Shown here piece after piece: positions 28,739 to 37,214 of a DNA stretch of 64,000 bases. Position 1 is the first letter of the stretch. Every line of letters starts with the position of its first letter. A program made the translations under genes and the position numbers. A model generated the notes under the pieces. That model had not been told where the DNA came from and did not search any database. It saw only the letters and a program-made list of their open reading frames with translations. The stretch comes from Candidatus Rokuibacteriota bacterium (lineage in GTDB: Bacteria; Methylomirabilota; Methylomirabilia; Rokubacteriales; CSP1-6): assembly GCA_030647435.1 (NCBI GenBank), contig JAUSJX010000098.1:1-64000 (forward strand). The letters are read 5' to 3'.

Positions 28739-29724
28739 GGCCGCGCGGCGCCCAGCGACTCGCGCACGACTTTGAGCAGGGCCGTCGAGGCCTCGGCCAG
28801 CGTACCCGAGAGCGTGCAGCCTGCGGCGTTCTCGTGGCCGCCGCCGCCGAATCGATGGGCGATGGCGTTGACCGGCACGTCGCCCTTGCCGCGCAGGCTC
28901 GCCTTGATCTTCCCCGGCGCCTCTTCGCTGAACAGCACCGCGACCTTGACCCCGCGCACCGAGCGCGGATAACCGACGAGGTCCTCGGCCTCGAGGAACT
29001 CGCGCGAGACGAGGCCGCGCGGTACGCAGAGCCACGCGACCTGCCCGTCGTCGCTAATCTCGACCCGCCGCAGGACCTCGCCAAGCTGGACCAGCGAGTC
29101 GCCGGCGCGCTGCTGGTAGAGGCGGTCGGAGACGAGGGCAGGGTCCGCGCCGGCCGCTGCCAGCTCCGCCGCGATCCTGAACGTGCGGGGCGTCGTGTTG
29201 GAGTAGCGGAAGGAGCCCGTGTCGGTGTGGATGGCCGTGAAGAGGTTGAGCGCCACCGCGGGCGTCACCCGGAGCCCGAGCGCGCGCACGAGGTCGAAGA
29301 CCATCTCCCCCGTCGCAGCCGCGGACGGATCGATCCAGTCGACCGTGCCGTAGCGCCGGTTGTCGGGGTGATGGTCGATGTTGAGCACCCGGGTCTGCGG
29401 CCCGCGCGCACCCTCGAGCAGCCCCTCCGAGCGGTCGGGATTGGGACAGTCGGTCATGACGATGATCTCGAACGTCCCCGGCGCCGCCCTCCACACCTGC
29501 CAGCGATCCGCGCCTGGAAGGAAGGAGAGCGTGTCGGGAACCGGGTGCGGCCCGGCAAAGGTCACCGACGCGCCGGCGGCGCCGAGGGCGAGCCCGAGGC
29601 CAAAGAGCGTGCCCAGGACGTCACCGTCGGGGTGGACGTGGCCGAGACAGAGCACCCTGCCGGACGGCTCCGAGAGGGTCTCGAGCAGTTGCGGCGGAGG
29701 GGTGACCGAGAACCCCTGGCTCAC
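28735..29724 (-). CDS. nrnA: DHH/DHHA1 phosphoesterase, nanoRNase/pAp phosphatase NrnA-like
   Basis: 329 residues. These manganese enzymes degrade 2-5 nucleotide RNAs and dephosphorylate pAp. Metal ligands are in HVHPDGD (29-35), MTDCPN near 90 and NIDHHPDN near 115; GGGGHENAAG near 297 is the DHHA1 substrate-binding motif. It lies between rbfA and truB, the standard place of nrnA-like genes in this operon type, and overlaps both neighbours by four bases. Substrate preference among nanoRNA, pAp and cyclic dinucleotide products cannot be read from sequence. Confidence 0.9.
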   Translation of the reverse strand: MSQGFSVTPPPQLLETLSEPSGRVLCLGHVHPDGDVLGTLFGLGLALGAAGASVTFAGPHPVPDTLSFLPGADRWQVWRAAPGTFEIIVMTDCPNPDRSEGLLEGARGPQTRVLNIDHHPDNRRYGTVDWIDPSAAATGEMVFDLVRALGLRVTPAVALNLFTAIHTDTGSFRYSNTTPRTFRIAAELAAAGADPALVSDRLYQQRAGDSLVQLGEVLRRVEISDDGQVAWLCVPRGLVSREFLEAEDLVGYPRSVRGVKVAVLFSEEAPGKIKASLRGKGDVPVNAIAHRFGGGGHENAAGCTLSGTLAEASTALLKVVRESLGAARP

Positions 29725-30089
29725 TCGTCACCTCCGGCGGGCGCATCGCCGGGCCGGAGCCCGGCCAGCAGCGATTGGATATGCGCCGCATGCTCCATGG
29801 AACGGTCGGGCCGGAAGGCCAGCTGGGGCGTGACGCGCAAGTCGAGGTGCTTCCGCAGCCAGTTCCAGACGAAGCCGCGGGCGCTCTCGAGCGCCGTGAA
29901 CGACTTGGCCCACTGCTCCTCGGGCCCGAGGACGGAGACGTAGACACGAGCGAGCTTCAAGTCGGCCGTCGTGTCCACCTCCGTCACGGTCACGAAGCCC
30001 AGCCGTGGGTCCTTGACCTGGCGCTGGAGGACGGCGGAGATCTCCTCCTTGATGAGCTGGTTGACGCGCTCGAGCCTCTTGCCTTGCAT
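29721..30089 (-). CDS. rbfA: Ribosome-binding factor A
   Basis: 122 residues. RbfA is a KH-fold 30S maturation and cold-shock factor acting on the 5' region of 16S rRNA. RLERVNQLIKEEISAVLQRQVKDPRLGFVTVTEV is the family N-terminus, and the central ARVYVSVLG strand fits. It follows ylxP by three bases, and its stop overlaps nrnA. Confidence 0.95.
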   Translation of the reverse strand: MQGKRLERVNQLIKEEISAVLQRQVKDPRLGFVTVTEVDTTADLKLARVYVSVLGPEEQWAKSFTALESARGFVWNWLRKHLDLRVTPQLAFRPDRSMEHAAHIQSLLAGLRPGDAPAGGDE

Positions 30090-30092
30090 ACC

Positions 30093-30383
30093 CTATAGAA
30101 TCTCCACCTGAATATCGGTGACGTATCCGTCCACGTTGTCCTCGATGTAGTCGAGCGCCTTGGAGATGACCTCGTTGGCGTGGCGCGAATCGCCGGAGAC
30201 GCAGGCGACGGCGAGCGTGGCCCGCTGCCAGGCGTCGTGGTGGTCCACTTCCGCGACGGAGATCTCGAAGCGCTGGCGGAGCTTGTCCTTGAGGCCCTTC
30301 AAGACGTGGCGCTTGCCCTTGAGCGAGCCCACATCCGGCAGGTGCAGCTCGACGGTGCCGACCGCCACCCGCGCCGCCGACAC
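30093..30383 (-). CDS. ylxP: YlxP/DUF503 family protein
   Basis: 96 residues, GTG start. DUF503 proteins are short ferredoxin-like folds found between infB and rbfA in many bacteria. VGTVELHLPDVGSLKGKRHVLKGLKDKLRQRF and the later VACVSGDSRHANEVISKALDYIE are typical. A role in ribosome assembly is suspected in Bacillus, but the biochemical function is not settled. Confidence 0.9.
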   Translation of the reverse strand: MSAARVAVGTVELHLPDVGSLKGKRHVLKGLKDKLRQRFEISVAEVDHHDAWQRATLAVACVSGDSRHANEVISKALDYIEDNVDGYVTDIQVEIL

Positions 30384-30384
30384 G

Positions 30385-32817
30385 CTAGAGGCTCCGAGCG
30401 ACTTCCTCGGTCGTATAGGCCTCGATGATGTCGCCGGGCTGGACGCCCTTGACTCCCTCGACCCCGATGCCGCACTCGAGCCCCTGCAGGACCTCGCGGA
30501 CGTCGTCCTTGAAGCGCTTGAGGGTGGCGATGGTGTTCTCGCCGAGCAGGGTGTCGCCCCGCTTGATGCGGACCCGCGCCGTCCTGATGATCTTGCCCTC
30601 GATCACGGCACAGCCGAAGATCGTCCCCACCTTGGAGATGGGGAAGAGCTGCTTGACCTGAGCGCGGCCGTGGACCGTCTCGCGGATCTCCGGCGCGAGC
30701 ATGCCGCTGAGCGCCGCCTTGACGTCGTTGATGACGTCGTAGATGACGGTGTAGTTCCTGAGGTCCACGCCGTCGGACTGGGCCTGGCTCGCGGCCTTGG
30801 GCTCGGCCTTGACGTTGAAGCCGAGCACGATGGCGTTCGAGGCCGAGGCGAGCATGACGTCGGATTCGTTGACCGCGCCCACTGAGCCGTGGATGACCTT
30901 GAGACGCACCTCGTCGGTCGACAGCCGCTCGAGAGACTCAGTCAGCGCCTCGACCGAGCCCTGCACGTCGGCCTTGAGCACGAGCCGCAGCTCCTTGACC
31001 TCGCCCGCCTCGATCTGCTTGTGCAGGTCCTCCAACGTGATCCGCGCGGTGCCCTTGCCCTTGAGACGGTCACGGTCGGCGCGCACGGTCGCGATCTGCC
31101 GCGCCTTGCGCTCGTCCGCGACGACCAGCAGGGTGTCGCCCGCCTGGGGCACGCCCGACAGGCCGAGGATCTCGACCGGGTCCGAGGGCTCGGCCTTGGT
31201 GACTTTCTTGCCGCGATCGCTGAACATGGCGCGGACTCGGCCCGAGTGCTGGCCAATGACGACCGCGTCGCCTTCCTTGAGCGTGCCCGACTGGATCAGC
31301 ACCGTCGCCACCGGGCCGCGGCCCCGATCCAGCCGGCCTTCGACAATGATGCCGCGGGCGGCCCGGTTCGGGTTGGCGCGCAGCTCGAGCACCTCCGCCT
31401 GGAGCGCCGTCATCTCGAGCAGTTGCGGGATCCCGTCGCCGCGCTTGGCGGAGGTCGGGATGAAGATGGTCTGGCCGCCCCAGTCCTCGGGCACGAGCCC
31501 GAGGTTCGACAGCTCGCGCTTGACGCGGTCGGGGTCGCTGCCGGGCTTGTCGATCTTGTTGACCGCGACGAGGATCGGCACGTTCGCGGCCTTGGCATGG
31601 TTGACGGCCTCGACCGTCTGCGGCATCACGCCGTCGTCGGCCGCCACGACCAGGATGACGATGTCTGTCGCCTGGGCGCCGCGGGCGCGCATGGCCGTGA
31701 AGGCCTCGTGACCCGGGGTGTCGAGGAACGTGACCTTGCCGTGGGTGGTCTCGACCTGGTAGGCGCCGATGTGCTGGGTGATGCCTCCAGCCTCCTTCTC
31801 CGCCACCTTGGTGGTCCTGATCGCGTCGAGGAGTGACGTCTTGCCGTGGTCGACGTGGCCCATGACGGTGACCACGGGCGGACGTAGCTTGAGCTGACTG
31901 GGATCCGTCTCCTCCTCCTCCAAGATGTCGCCTTCGAGCGAGCGAATCTCCACGTCGAAGTGGAACTTGTCGGCGACGAGCTTGGCCGCCGTCGGGTCCA
32001 ACACCTCGTTGACGGTGGCCATGACGCCCAGGTCGAGGAGCGCCTTGATCACCTCGCCGGACTTGTGACGCATGGCCGCCGCGAGCTCGCCGACGGTCAC
32101 GGACTCCGGCAGCTTGATCAACTCGCGCTTGATCTCGACGGGCGGCTCGGGCGGGGTCGGCGCGGGCCTGGGCTCTCGCTTGACCTCCACCTTGGGAGGT
32201 GCGGCCGGCGCGACAGGCGCCACGGCGGCAGGACGCGCGGGCACGGGCGGCGCTGCGGGACCGACTGCCGCAGGCGGCATCCCGGTCCGCGCCGGTGTCG
32301 TCGGGGCTGGGGTTGGCGCCGTCGGACGGAGAAGCGTCGGCTCCTTCCTGAGGACCATCGGCGCCGGAGGCGGAGCGACGGGAGTCGGATCAGCCGCAGG
32401 AGCGGGAGCGGGGACCGGCTCCGCGATCGGAGCGGCCGTGTGGCGGAAGAGCGTCGCCGCGGGCCTGATCTCTTCCGCGGGCTCCGGCGCCAGAGGCGTC
32501 TCGGCCTCGATCGTCACGACCTTCTTGCGCGTGCCCTTGGGTGCCGTCGCTGACCCGGCGGCTTTCTTCTTCGCGACAGCGGGGTCCTTGGCCTCGCCCG
32601 GTGCGGGCTTGGCCTTGGGCACCCGCTTGGGCTTGACCTCTTCGGGCAAGTCCCGGCCGCGGCCCAGCTTGACCCGCAGCTCATTCGCCGTCGCCGGTTG
32701 CAGCGGGCTCATCGCCCGCATCGCTTTCTGGCCCATCGCCTCGAGGGCGACGATCAAATCCTTGCTGGTGACACCCAGCTCCTTCGCGAGGTCGATGACC
32801 TTGACTCGTGCCGCCAC
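30385..32817 (-). CDS. infB: Translation initiation factor IF-2
   Basis: 810 residues. IF-2 is the GTPase that brings fMet-tRNA to the 30S subunit and promotes subunit joining. A short N-terminal IF2N helix domain (1-50) is followed by a long Pro/Ala-rich linker (about 110-228) and a second IF2N near 235. The GTPase P-loop GHVDHGKT is at 320-327, and NKIDKPG and DTPGHEAF are intact. GTG start. The linker is low-complexity and probably flexible. It lies seven bases after ylxR. Confidence 0.97.
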   Translation of the reverse strand: MAARVKVIDLAKELGVTSKDLIVALEAMGQKAMRAMSPLQPATANELRVKLGRGRDLPEEVKPKRVPKAKPAPGEAKDPAVAKKKAAGSATAPKGTRKKVVTIEAETPLAPEPAEEIRPAATLFRHTAAPIAEPVPAPAPAADPTPVAPPPAPMVLRKEPTLLRPTAPTPAPTTPARTGMPPAAVGPAAPPVPARPAAVAPVAPAAPPKVEVKREPRPAPTPPEPPVEIKRELIKLPESVTVGELAAAMRHKSGEVIKALLDLGVMATVNEVLDPTAAKLVADKFHFDVEIRSLEGDILEEEETDPSQLKLRPPVVTVMGHVDHGKTSLLDAIRTTKVAEKEAGGITQHIGAYQVETTHGKVTFLDTPGHEAFTAMRARGAQATDIVILVVAADDGVMPQTVEAVNHAKAANVPILVAVNKIDKPGSDPDRVKRELSNLGLVPEDWGGQTIFIPTSAKRGDGIPQLLEMTALQAEVLELRANPNRAARGIIVEGRLDRGRGPVATVLIQSGTLKEGDAVVIGQHSGRVRAMFSDRGKKVTKAEPSDPVEILGLSGVPQAGDTLLVVADERKARQIATVRADRDRLKGKGTARITLEDLHKQIEAGEVKELRLVLKADVQGSVEALTESLERLSTDEVRLKVIHGSVGAVNESDVMLASASNAIVLGFNVKAEPKAASQAQSDGVDLRNYTVIYDVINDVKAALSGMLAPEIRETVHGRAQVKQLFPISKVGTIFGCAVIEGKIIRTARVRIKRGDTLLGENTIATLKRFKDDVREVLQGLECGIGVEGVKGVQPGDIIEAYTTEEVARSL

Positions 32818-32824
32818 AGCCTGC

Positions 32825-33106
32825 TTACCTCCTTGCCTTGTCGTTCACGACCCGGCCGTTCAGAATCGCCGCCGCGCCCGATGCGGGCGGCTCGCAGGGC
32901 CGCTTGAACGCATGCCCGAGCCGGCCCGCGTGGAGGGCCTTGCCCAGGCACCCGGGTTCAGGGCACACGTACGCACCCCGCCCCTCGGCCCGACCACCGT
33001 CATCCATCTGTACCCGCCCGTCCGCGCCGCGCACCAGCCGCACGAGCGCGGCCTTGGGCCGGACCTTCCGGCACCCGATGCAGGTCCGCTGGGGCGCCGC
33101 CGTCAC
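32825..33106 (-). CDS. ylxR: YlxR (DUF448) RNA-binding protein
   Basis: 93 residues. RTCIGCRKVRPKAALVRLVR and GRGAYVCPEPGCLGKAL are the family motifs (four cysteines in two pairs). YlxR proteins lie between nusA and infB in many phyla and are proposed nucleoid- or RNase P-associated factors; the exact role remains uncertain. The GTG start overlaps the nusA stop as GTGA. Confidence 0.93.
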   Translation of the reverse strand: MTAAPQRTCIGCRKVRPKAALVRLVRGADGRVQMDDGGRAEGRGAYVCPEPGCLGKALHAGRLGHAFKRPCEPPASGAAAILNGRVVNDKARR

Positions 33107-34515
33107 TCAGCGGAGGTCCTCGCCACGCTCTCTGGAGGCCCCTCGGCTACCGGGACTTGCTCCGCTGGCGGGACATCGTCCGCCGCCGGGAGCGCATCGC
33201 CCGCGACTTCCTCGACTGCTTCAGGCGCAGGATCCACGCGCGGGTGCTGCTCGATCCACTCCTGCGCGCCGGCGAGGATCCCCGCCGCCTTCTTCTCGCC
33301 GAGGCCGGGCACGGCCTCGAGAGCCTCGAGCCCCGCCTGGACGATGCGCGCCGGGGAAAAGAGGCCGTGCTCCACGAGCCGCTCGATCAGCTGCGGACCG
33401 ACGCCCGGGAACTCCGCGAGCGCCTCCCGGCCGTGGGCCAGCTCCTCCTCTACGAGGCGGCGCTCCTCCACGACCTCGCCCTCGCTCTTGATGTCCACGT
33501 GCAGCCCGGTCAGCTTGGCCGCGAGGCGCGCGTTCTGCCCCCGTTTCCCGATGGCGAGCGAGAGCTGGTTGTCCGGCACGATCACCAGCGCCGAACGCGG
33601 TCCCCCGCTCTCGTCAGCCGGGCCGAGGGTCACCGACGAGACCTTGGCCGGGGACAGCGCCCGCGCCATGAAGGTCGCCGGGTCCGGCGCCCACTCGACG
33701 ATGTCGATCTTCTCGCTCCGCAGCTCGCGGCTGATCACCTGGATCCGGGTGCCGCGGAGCCCCACGCAGGCGCCGATGGGATCGACGTCGCGCTTGGTGG
33801 ACATGACGGCGACCTTGGCGCGCTCCCCGGGCTCGCGCGCGGCGGCCTTGACCTGCACGATGCCCTCCGCGATCTCGGGGATCTCGGCCTCGAAGAGACG
33901 GACGAGGAATCCCGCGTCGGCACGCGACAGCAGAATTTGCGGTCCCTTGGCGGTCTTCTTGACCTCCTGAACGTAGGCGCGGACGCGATCGTTGGGGTTG
34001 TAGCGCTCCCCCGGGATTTGCTCGCGCTCGGTGATCACCGCCTCGGCCTTGCCGAGGTCCACGATCACGTTGCGCTTCTCGATCCGGTGCACCGTGCCGC
34101 GGATGATCTTGCCTTGCTTGTCGATGAAGTCCGAGTAGACCGCGTCGCGCTCGGCGTCCCGCACGCGCTGCAAGATGACCTGCTTGGCCGTTTGCGCGGC
34201 GATGCGGCCGAACTCCTGGGTCGGCAGCCCGATCTCGATCTCGTCCTCGAGCTCCGCTTCGGCGTTGAGCGTCCGCGCCTCGGTGAGCGCGATCTCGAGC
34301 TTCGGGTCCGCGACGGCCTCGACCACCTTCTTGCGCGCGAAGACCTTGAGCACCCCCGTGTGGCGGTCGAGCTCCATCCGCGTGTTGTCGGCCACGCCCA
34401 TGGTCTTCTTGGACGCCGACAGGAGGGCGGACTCCAGCGCCTCGAAGAGGATCTCTTTGTCGATCCCCTTCTCCGTGGCCATTTGCCCGATGACGTAGAT
34501 CAGTTCTTTGTTCAT
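33103..34515 (-). CDS. nusA: Transcription termination/antitermination factor NusA
   Basis: 470 residues. NusA binds RNA polymerase and RNA and governs pausing, termination and antitermination. An N-terminal polymerase-binding domain (1-130), S1 domain, and two KH domains (GLRGTRIQVISREL and AIGKRGQNARLAAKLTG) are followed by a helix-hairpin-helix region (FPGVGPQLIERLVEHG, VPGLGEKKAAGIL) near 385-425 and an acidic tail. It is 15 bases after rimP. The terminator-like hairpin at the head of this operon is a plausible target of NusA itself. Confidence 0.97.
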   Translation of the reverse strand: MNKELIYVIGQMATEKGIDKEILFEALESALLSASKKTMGVADNTRMELDRHTGVLKVFARKKVVEAVADPKLEIALTEARTLNAEAELEDEIEIGLPTQEFGRIAAQTAKQVILQRVRDAERDAVYSDFIDKQGKIIRGTVHRIEKRNVIVDLGKAEAVITEREQIPGERYNPNDRVRAYVQEVKKTAKGPQILLSRADAGFLVRLFEAEIPEIAEGIVQVKAAAREPGERAKVAVMSTKRDVDPIGACVGLRGTRIQVISRELRSEKIDIVEWAPDPATFMARALSPAKVSSVTLGPADESGGPRSALVIVPDNQLSLAIGKRGQNARLAAKLTGLHVDIKSEGEVVEERRLVEEELAHGREALAEFPGVGPQLIERLVEHGLFSPARIVQAGLEALEAVPGLGEKKAAGILAGAQEWIEQHPRVDPAPEAVEEVAGDALPAADDVPPAEQVPVAEGPPESVARTSAE

Positions 34516-34530
34516 CGTGTCGCTGCCCGT

Positions 34531-35019
34531 TCACTTCCGCCTGAACGCCGGGTCGAGACGCGCCTTCGTCAGCAGCGCCCGCGGAACCTCGGCGGTCTGC
34601 CCGTCCGGCGCCGCGATGGCCAGCCGCTCGGGCCCGGCCGCTTCCAGCCGCCCCGCGAATTCCAGCCGCCCGTCCACCGGCTCGCGCACCCAGCACCGCA
34701 CGTCCTTGCCTAACGCCCAGGTGAACTCGCGGTCGGTCCTGAGCTCGCGGTCGAGCCCCGGAGAGGACACCTCCAGGTCGTAGCTCTCCGGAATCAGCCC
34801 GGATACGTCGAGCACGTCACCCGCCTCGTGGCTCAGGCGCTGGCAGTCGACGATCCCCGCCCCGCCCGGCTTGTCCACGAAAAACCGCAGAACCCAGCGC
34901 CGCCCCTCCCGGCACCATTGCAAATCCACCAGCCGGAGCGCGTGGGCCGCCAGGACCGGCGAGACGACAGCCTCGACCTTGGCCACGAACGCTTCCCCGT
35001 CACCCGCCCGAGGGTCCAT
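34531..35019 (-). CDS. rimP: Ribosome maturation factor RimP
   Basis: 162 residues. RimP is needed for late 30S maturation. AHALRLVDLQWCREGRRWVLRFFVDKPGG and the YDLEVSSPGLDRELRTDREFTWALGKDV stretch are the family motifs. The ATG at 35019 (MDPRAGDGEAF) is preferred; an upstream in-frame opening would run through the terminator-like hairpin. It is the first gene of the rimP-nusA-infB series, which this leader probably controls. Confidence 0.93.
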   Translation of the reverse strand: MDPRAGDGEAFVAKVEAVVSPVLAAHALRLVDLQWCREGRRWVLRFFVDKPGGAGIVDCQRLSHEAGDVLDVSGLIPESYDLEVSSPGLDRELRTDREFTWALGKDVRCWVREPVDGRLEFAGRLEAAGPERLAIAAPDGQTAEVPRALLTKARLDPAFRRK

Positions 35020-35049
35020 CTCCGTCCACCCCCCTGCCCCGTAGAGAAC

Positions 35050-35074
35050 AAAAAAGTGGGCGGCGCCCACTTTT
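35050..35074 (-). terminator. Terminator-like hairpin in the rimP leader
   Basis: On the minus strand AAAAGTGGGC, loop GCC and GCCCACTTTT form a perfect 10-base stem, with six consecutive T (35055-35050) closing it and continuing TTTTTTGTT. This has all features of an intrinsic terminator, yet it lies only about 30 bases before the rimP ATG and just downstream of a promoter. It could end proS transcripts and also attenuate the rimP-nusA operon. From memory, terminator-like rimP leader hairpins have been described in other phyla; I could not check. Confidence 0.75.
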
Positions 35075-35080
35075 GTCAAA

Positions 35081-35109
35081 ACTTTAGCACATGTAGCCAC
35101 CACCCGCAA
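35081..35109 (-). promoter_or_regulatory. Putative promoter of the rimP-nusA-infB operon
   Basis: TTGCGG (35104-35109), a 17-base spacer and TAAAGT (35081-35086) with TGC immediately before the -10 (extended -10). A start near 35074 would place the terminator-like hairpin at the very 5' end of the transcript. The -35 is weak (TTG only), so confidence rests on spacing, the extended -10 and location. Confidence 0.45.
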
Positions 35110-35163
35110 GGCTCACCGAGCGTCATAGGGTGACCAAAGGAGTTGGGGCCGCGCAGGGGTGCC

Positions 35164-36867
35164 TCAAGCCATGGCGAGCCTCTTCCCGATGTCGCGGACG
35201 GCGTCAAGGACCCCGTCACGGGGCACCTTCCGGTCCGCCCGCGTCGCCCGCTCGCGGATCTCGACCACACCCTCCTTGGCGAGCGCGTTGCCGACCGTGA
35301 TCCGGATCGGCACGCCAAGCAGGTCGGCGTCCTTGAACTTGACGCCCGCGCGCTCGTCGCGGTCGTCCATCAGGACGTCGAAGCCGGCCCCCGCCAGCGC
35401 CCGCTCGATCTCCTCGGCGGCCGCCATCTGGGCGGCATCCTTGACCGCGATAGGTACGAGGTGCACGTGGAAGGGCGCGATGGCCCAGGGCCAGATGATC
35501 CCGTCGGCATCGTGGTGCTGCTCAACGGCGGCGGCCGCGATCCTCGCGGGGCCGATGCCATAGGAGCCCATCACGATCGGCTTCTGCTGCCCCTGCTCGT
35601 CGAGATACATGGCGCCCAGGGGCTCAGAGAACTTCGTGCCGAGCTTGAAGATGTTGCCCACCTCGATGACGCGCTCGACCGCGAGCGGCTTGCCGCACAT
35701 GGGGCAGCCTTCGCCCGGCAGCGCGACCTGGAGGTCGGCCCAGTCGCAGGCGAAATCCTTCCCCGGCGTGACCCCGACCAGGTGGTAGCCGTCGCGGCCG
35801 GCGCCCACGACGTAGGCTCCGCTCTTGAGCGACTCGTCCGCCACGATGCGGGCCACACCGTTCGCTCCCACGGGCCCGACAGAGCCCACTGAGACGCCCA
35901 AGTGCCGGACGACCTCCTCCGGGTGGGCGGCGCGCGCCTCCGCGCGGAGCGCACGGGTCAACTTCCGCTCGTGCAGGTTGTGATCGCCGCGCACGAGGAC
36001 CAGCACCGCCTGCTCACCGGCCATGAAGACGAGCGACTTGATGGTGCAGGCGGGGTCTATCTGAAGCATGGCCGAGACCTCTGCGATAGTCCGGGCCCCG
36101 GGTGTCGCGACTTCCCGGCGTCCTGCCTCTGGAAGCCCGGCCGGCAGGGGCACACCGCGGGCCAGCTCGACGTTGGCGCCATAACCGCAGCCGGCGCACA
36201 GGGCGACGTCGTCCTCTCCGGCGTCCGACGGCGCCATAAACTCCTCGGAGCCCGAGCCTCCCATCATGCCGGGATCCGAGTTGACAATGACGTAGCGCAG
36301 GCCGCTGCGGTCGAAGATCTTGCAGTAGGCCTGCCTGTGGGCGCTGTAGGAGACGTCGAGCGCCGCCGTGTCGGGGTCGAGGGTGTAGGAGTCCTTCATC
36401 AGGAACTCCCGCGTGCGGAGCACGCCGGAGCGCGGCCGCGCCTCGTCGCGCTCCTTGGTCTGGATCTGGTACCAAATCTGCGGCAACTCGCGGTAGGAGC
36501 GGATCTCGCGCGCGGCGAGCCAAGCCACGACCTCCTCGTGGGTCATGCCGAGGCACATGTCGCGCTGGTTGCGGTCCTTGAGCCGGAACATCTCCCCGCC
36601 GATCACGTCCCAGCGCCCCGACTGCCGCCAGATCTCGGCCGGGTGCAGCACGGGCATCGTGATCTCCTGCCCCCCGATCGCGTTCATCTCCTCGCGGATG
36701 ATCGCGTTGACCTTGTCGATGACGCGCTGTCCTAGCGGCAGGTATACGTAGATCCCCGCGGCCAGTTGGCGGACGAGCCCCGCCCGGACCATGAGCTTGT
36801 GGCTGATCGCCTCGGCGTCGGCAGGGTCCTCCCGCAGCGTCGGGATGAGCGAGCGGGTCCAGCGCAT
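35164..36867 (-). CDS. proS: Prolyl-tRNA synthetase, bacterial type
   Basis: 567 residues. ProS charges tRNA-Pro. It is the long bacterial form with an editing (INS) domain between motifs 2 and 3 (about residues 230-380, including EARAAHPEEVVRHLGVSVGSVGPVG). Motif 1 is in KVNAIIREEMNAIGGQEITMPVLHP, motif 2 in KERDEARPRSGVLRTREFLMKD, and motif 3 in GSYGIGPARIAAAAVEQ. A GEGCPMCGKPL pair of cysteines near residue 385 is common in this form. It is the last gene of the uppS-proS series, three bases after the ferredoxin gene. Confidence 0.97.
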   Translation of the reverse strand: MRWTRSLIPTLREDPADAEAISHKLMVRAGLVRQLAAGIYVYLPLGQRVIDKVNAIIREEMNAIGGQEITMPVLHPAEIWRQSGRWDVIGGEMFRLKDRNQRDMCLGMTHEEVVAWLAAREIRSYRELPQIWYQIQTKERDEARPRSGVLRTREFLMKDSYTLDPDTAALDVSYSAHRQAYCKIFDRSGLRYVIVNSDPGMMGGSGSEEFMAPSDAGEDDVALCAGCGYGANVELARGVPLPAGLPEAGRREVATPGARTIAEVSAMLQIDPACTIKSLVFMAGEQAVLVLVRGDHNLHERKLTRALRAEARAAHPEEVVRHLGVSVGSVGPVGANGVARIVADESLKSGAYVVGAGRDGYHLVGVTPGKDFACDWADLQVALPGEGCPMCGKPLAVERVIEVGNIFKLGTKFSEPLGAMYLDEQGQQKPIVMGSYGIGPARIAAAAVEQHHDADGIIWPWAIAPFHVHLVPIAVKDAAQMAAAEEIERALAGAGFDVLMDDRDERAGVKFKDADLLGVPIRITVGNALAKEGVVEIRERATRADRKVPRDGVLDAVRDIGKRLAMA

Positions 36868-36870
36868 GGA

Positions 36871-37203
36871 CTACGGCGCCGCCTTGACCTTGTTGGCCCC
36901 GGGCACGCCCGGGTCGTAGATCAGGCGCTGGACAGGCTTCCCGCCCAGGATATGGGAGTCCAGAATCTCCTGGAGGTCGGACTCCTTGACGCCCGCGTAC
37001 CAGACGTTGTCCGGGTAGACGACGATCATCGGGCCGTGGCCGCACTGCGAGAAGCAGCCGGCCTTGTTCACGCGCACCTCGGCGTGCTTGCCCGCCGTGG
37101 CGGCAGCCGCCCGGAGTGTCTTGACGTACTTCTCCACGTCGCCCTGCTGAGGGCACGTCTCGCCGGAGGTGCATACAAACACGTGGCAGCGGTACTGGCC
37201 CAT
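36871..37203 (-). CDS. Thioredoxin-like [2Fe-2S] ferredoxin
   Basis: 110 residues. HVFVCTSGETCPQQGD supplies Cys11 and Cys17 and NKAGCFSQCGHGPMIVVYPDNVWY supplies Cys50 and Cys54, the layout of thioredoxin-fold ferredoxins (Aquifex Fd4 and NuoE-like proteins). It should be a soluble electron carrier. The ATG at 37203 gives the family start. It lies between rseP and proS, the place where many genomes carry ispG; the partner enzyme is not known. The C-terminal 20 residues are extra and Pro/Lys-rich. Confidence 0.88.
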   Translation of the reverse strand: MGQYRCHVFVCTSGETCPQQGDVEKYVKTLRAAAATAGKHAEVRVNKAGCFSQCGHGPMIVVYPDNVWYAGVKESDLQEILDSHILGGKPVQRLIYDPGVPGANKVKAAP

Positions 37204-37214
37204 GAGCGCTCGCC

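Noticed and set aside
36871-37203. The ferredoxin as a remnant of ispG
   Set aside because: Its cysteine pattern and fold are those of an intact thioredoxin-like ferredoxin and show no IspG sequence.
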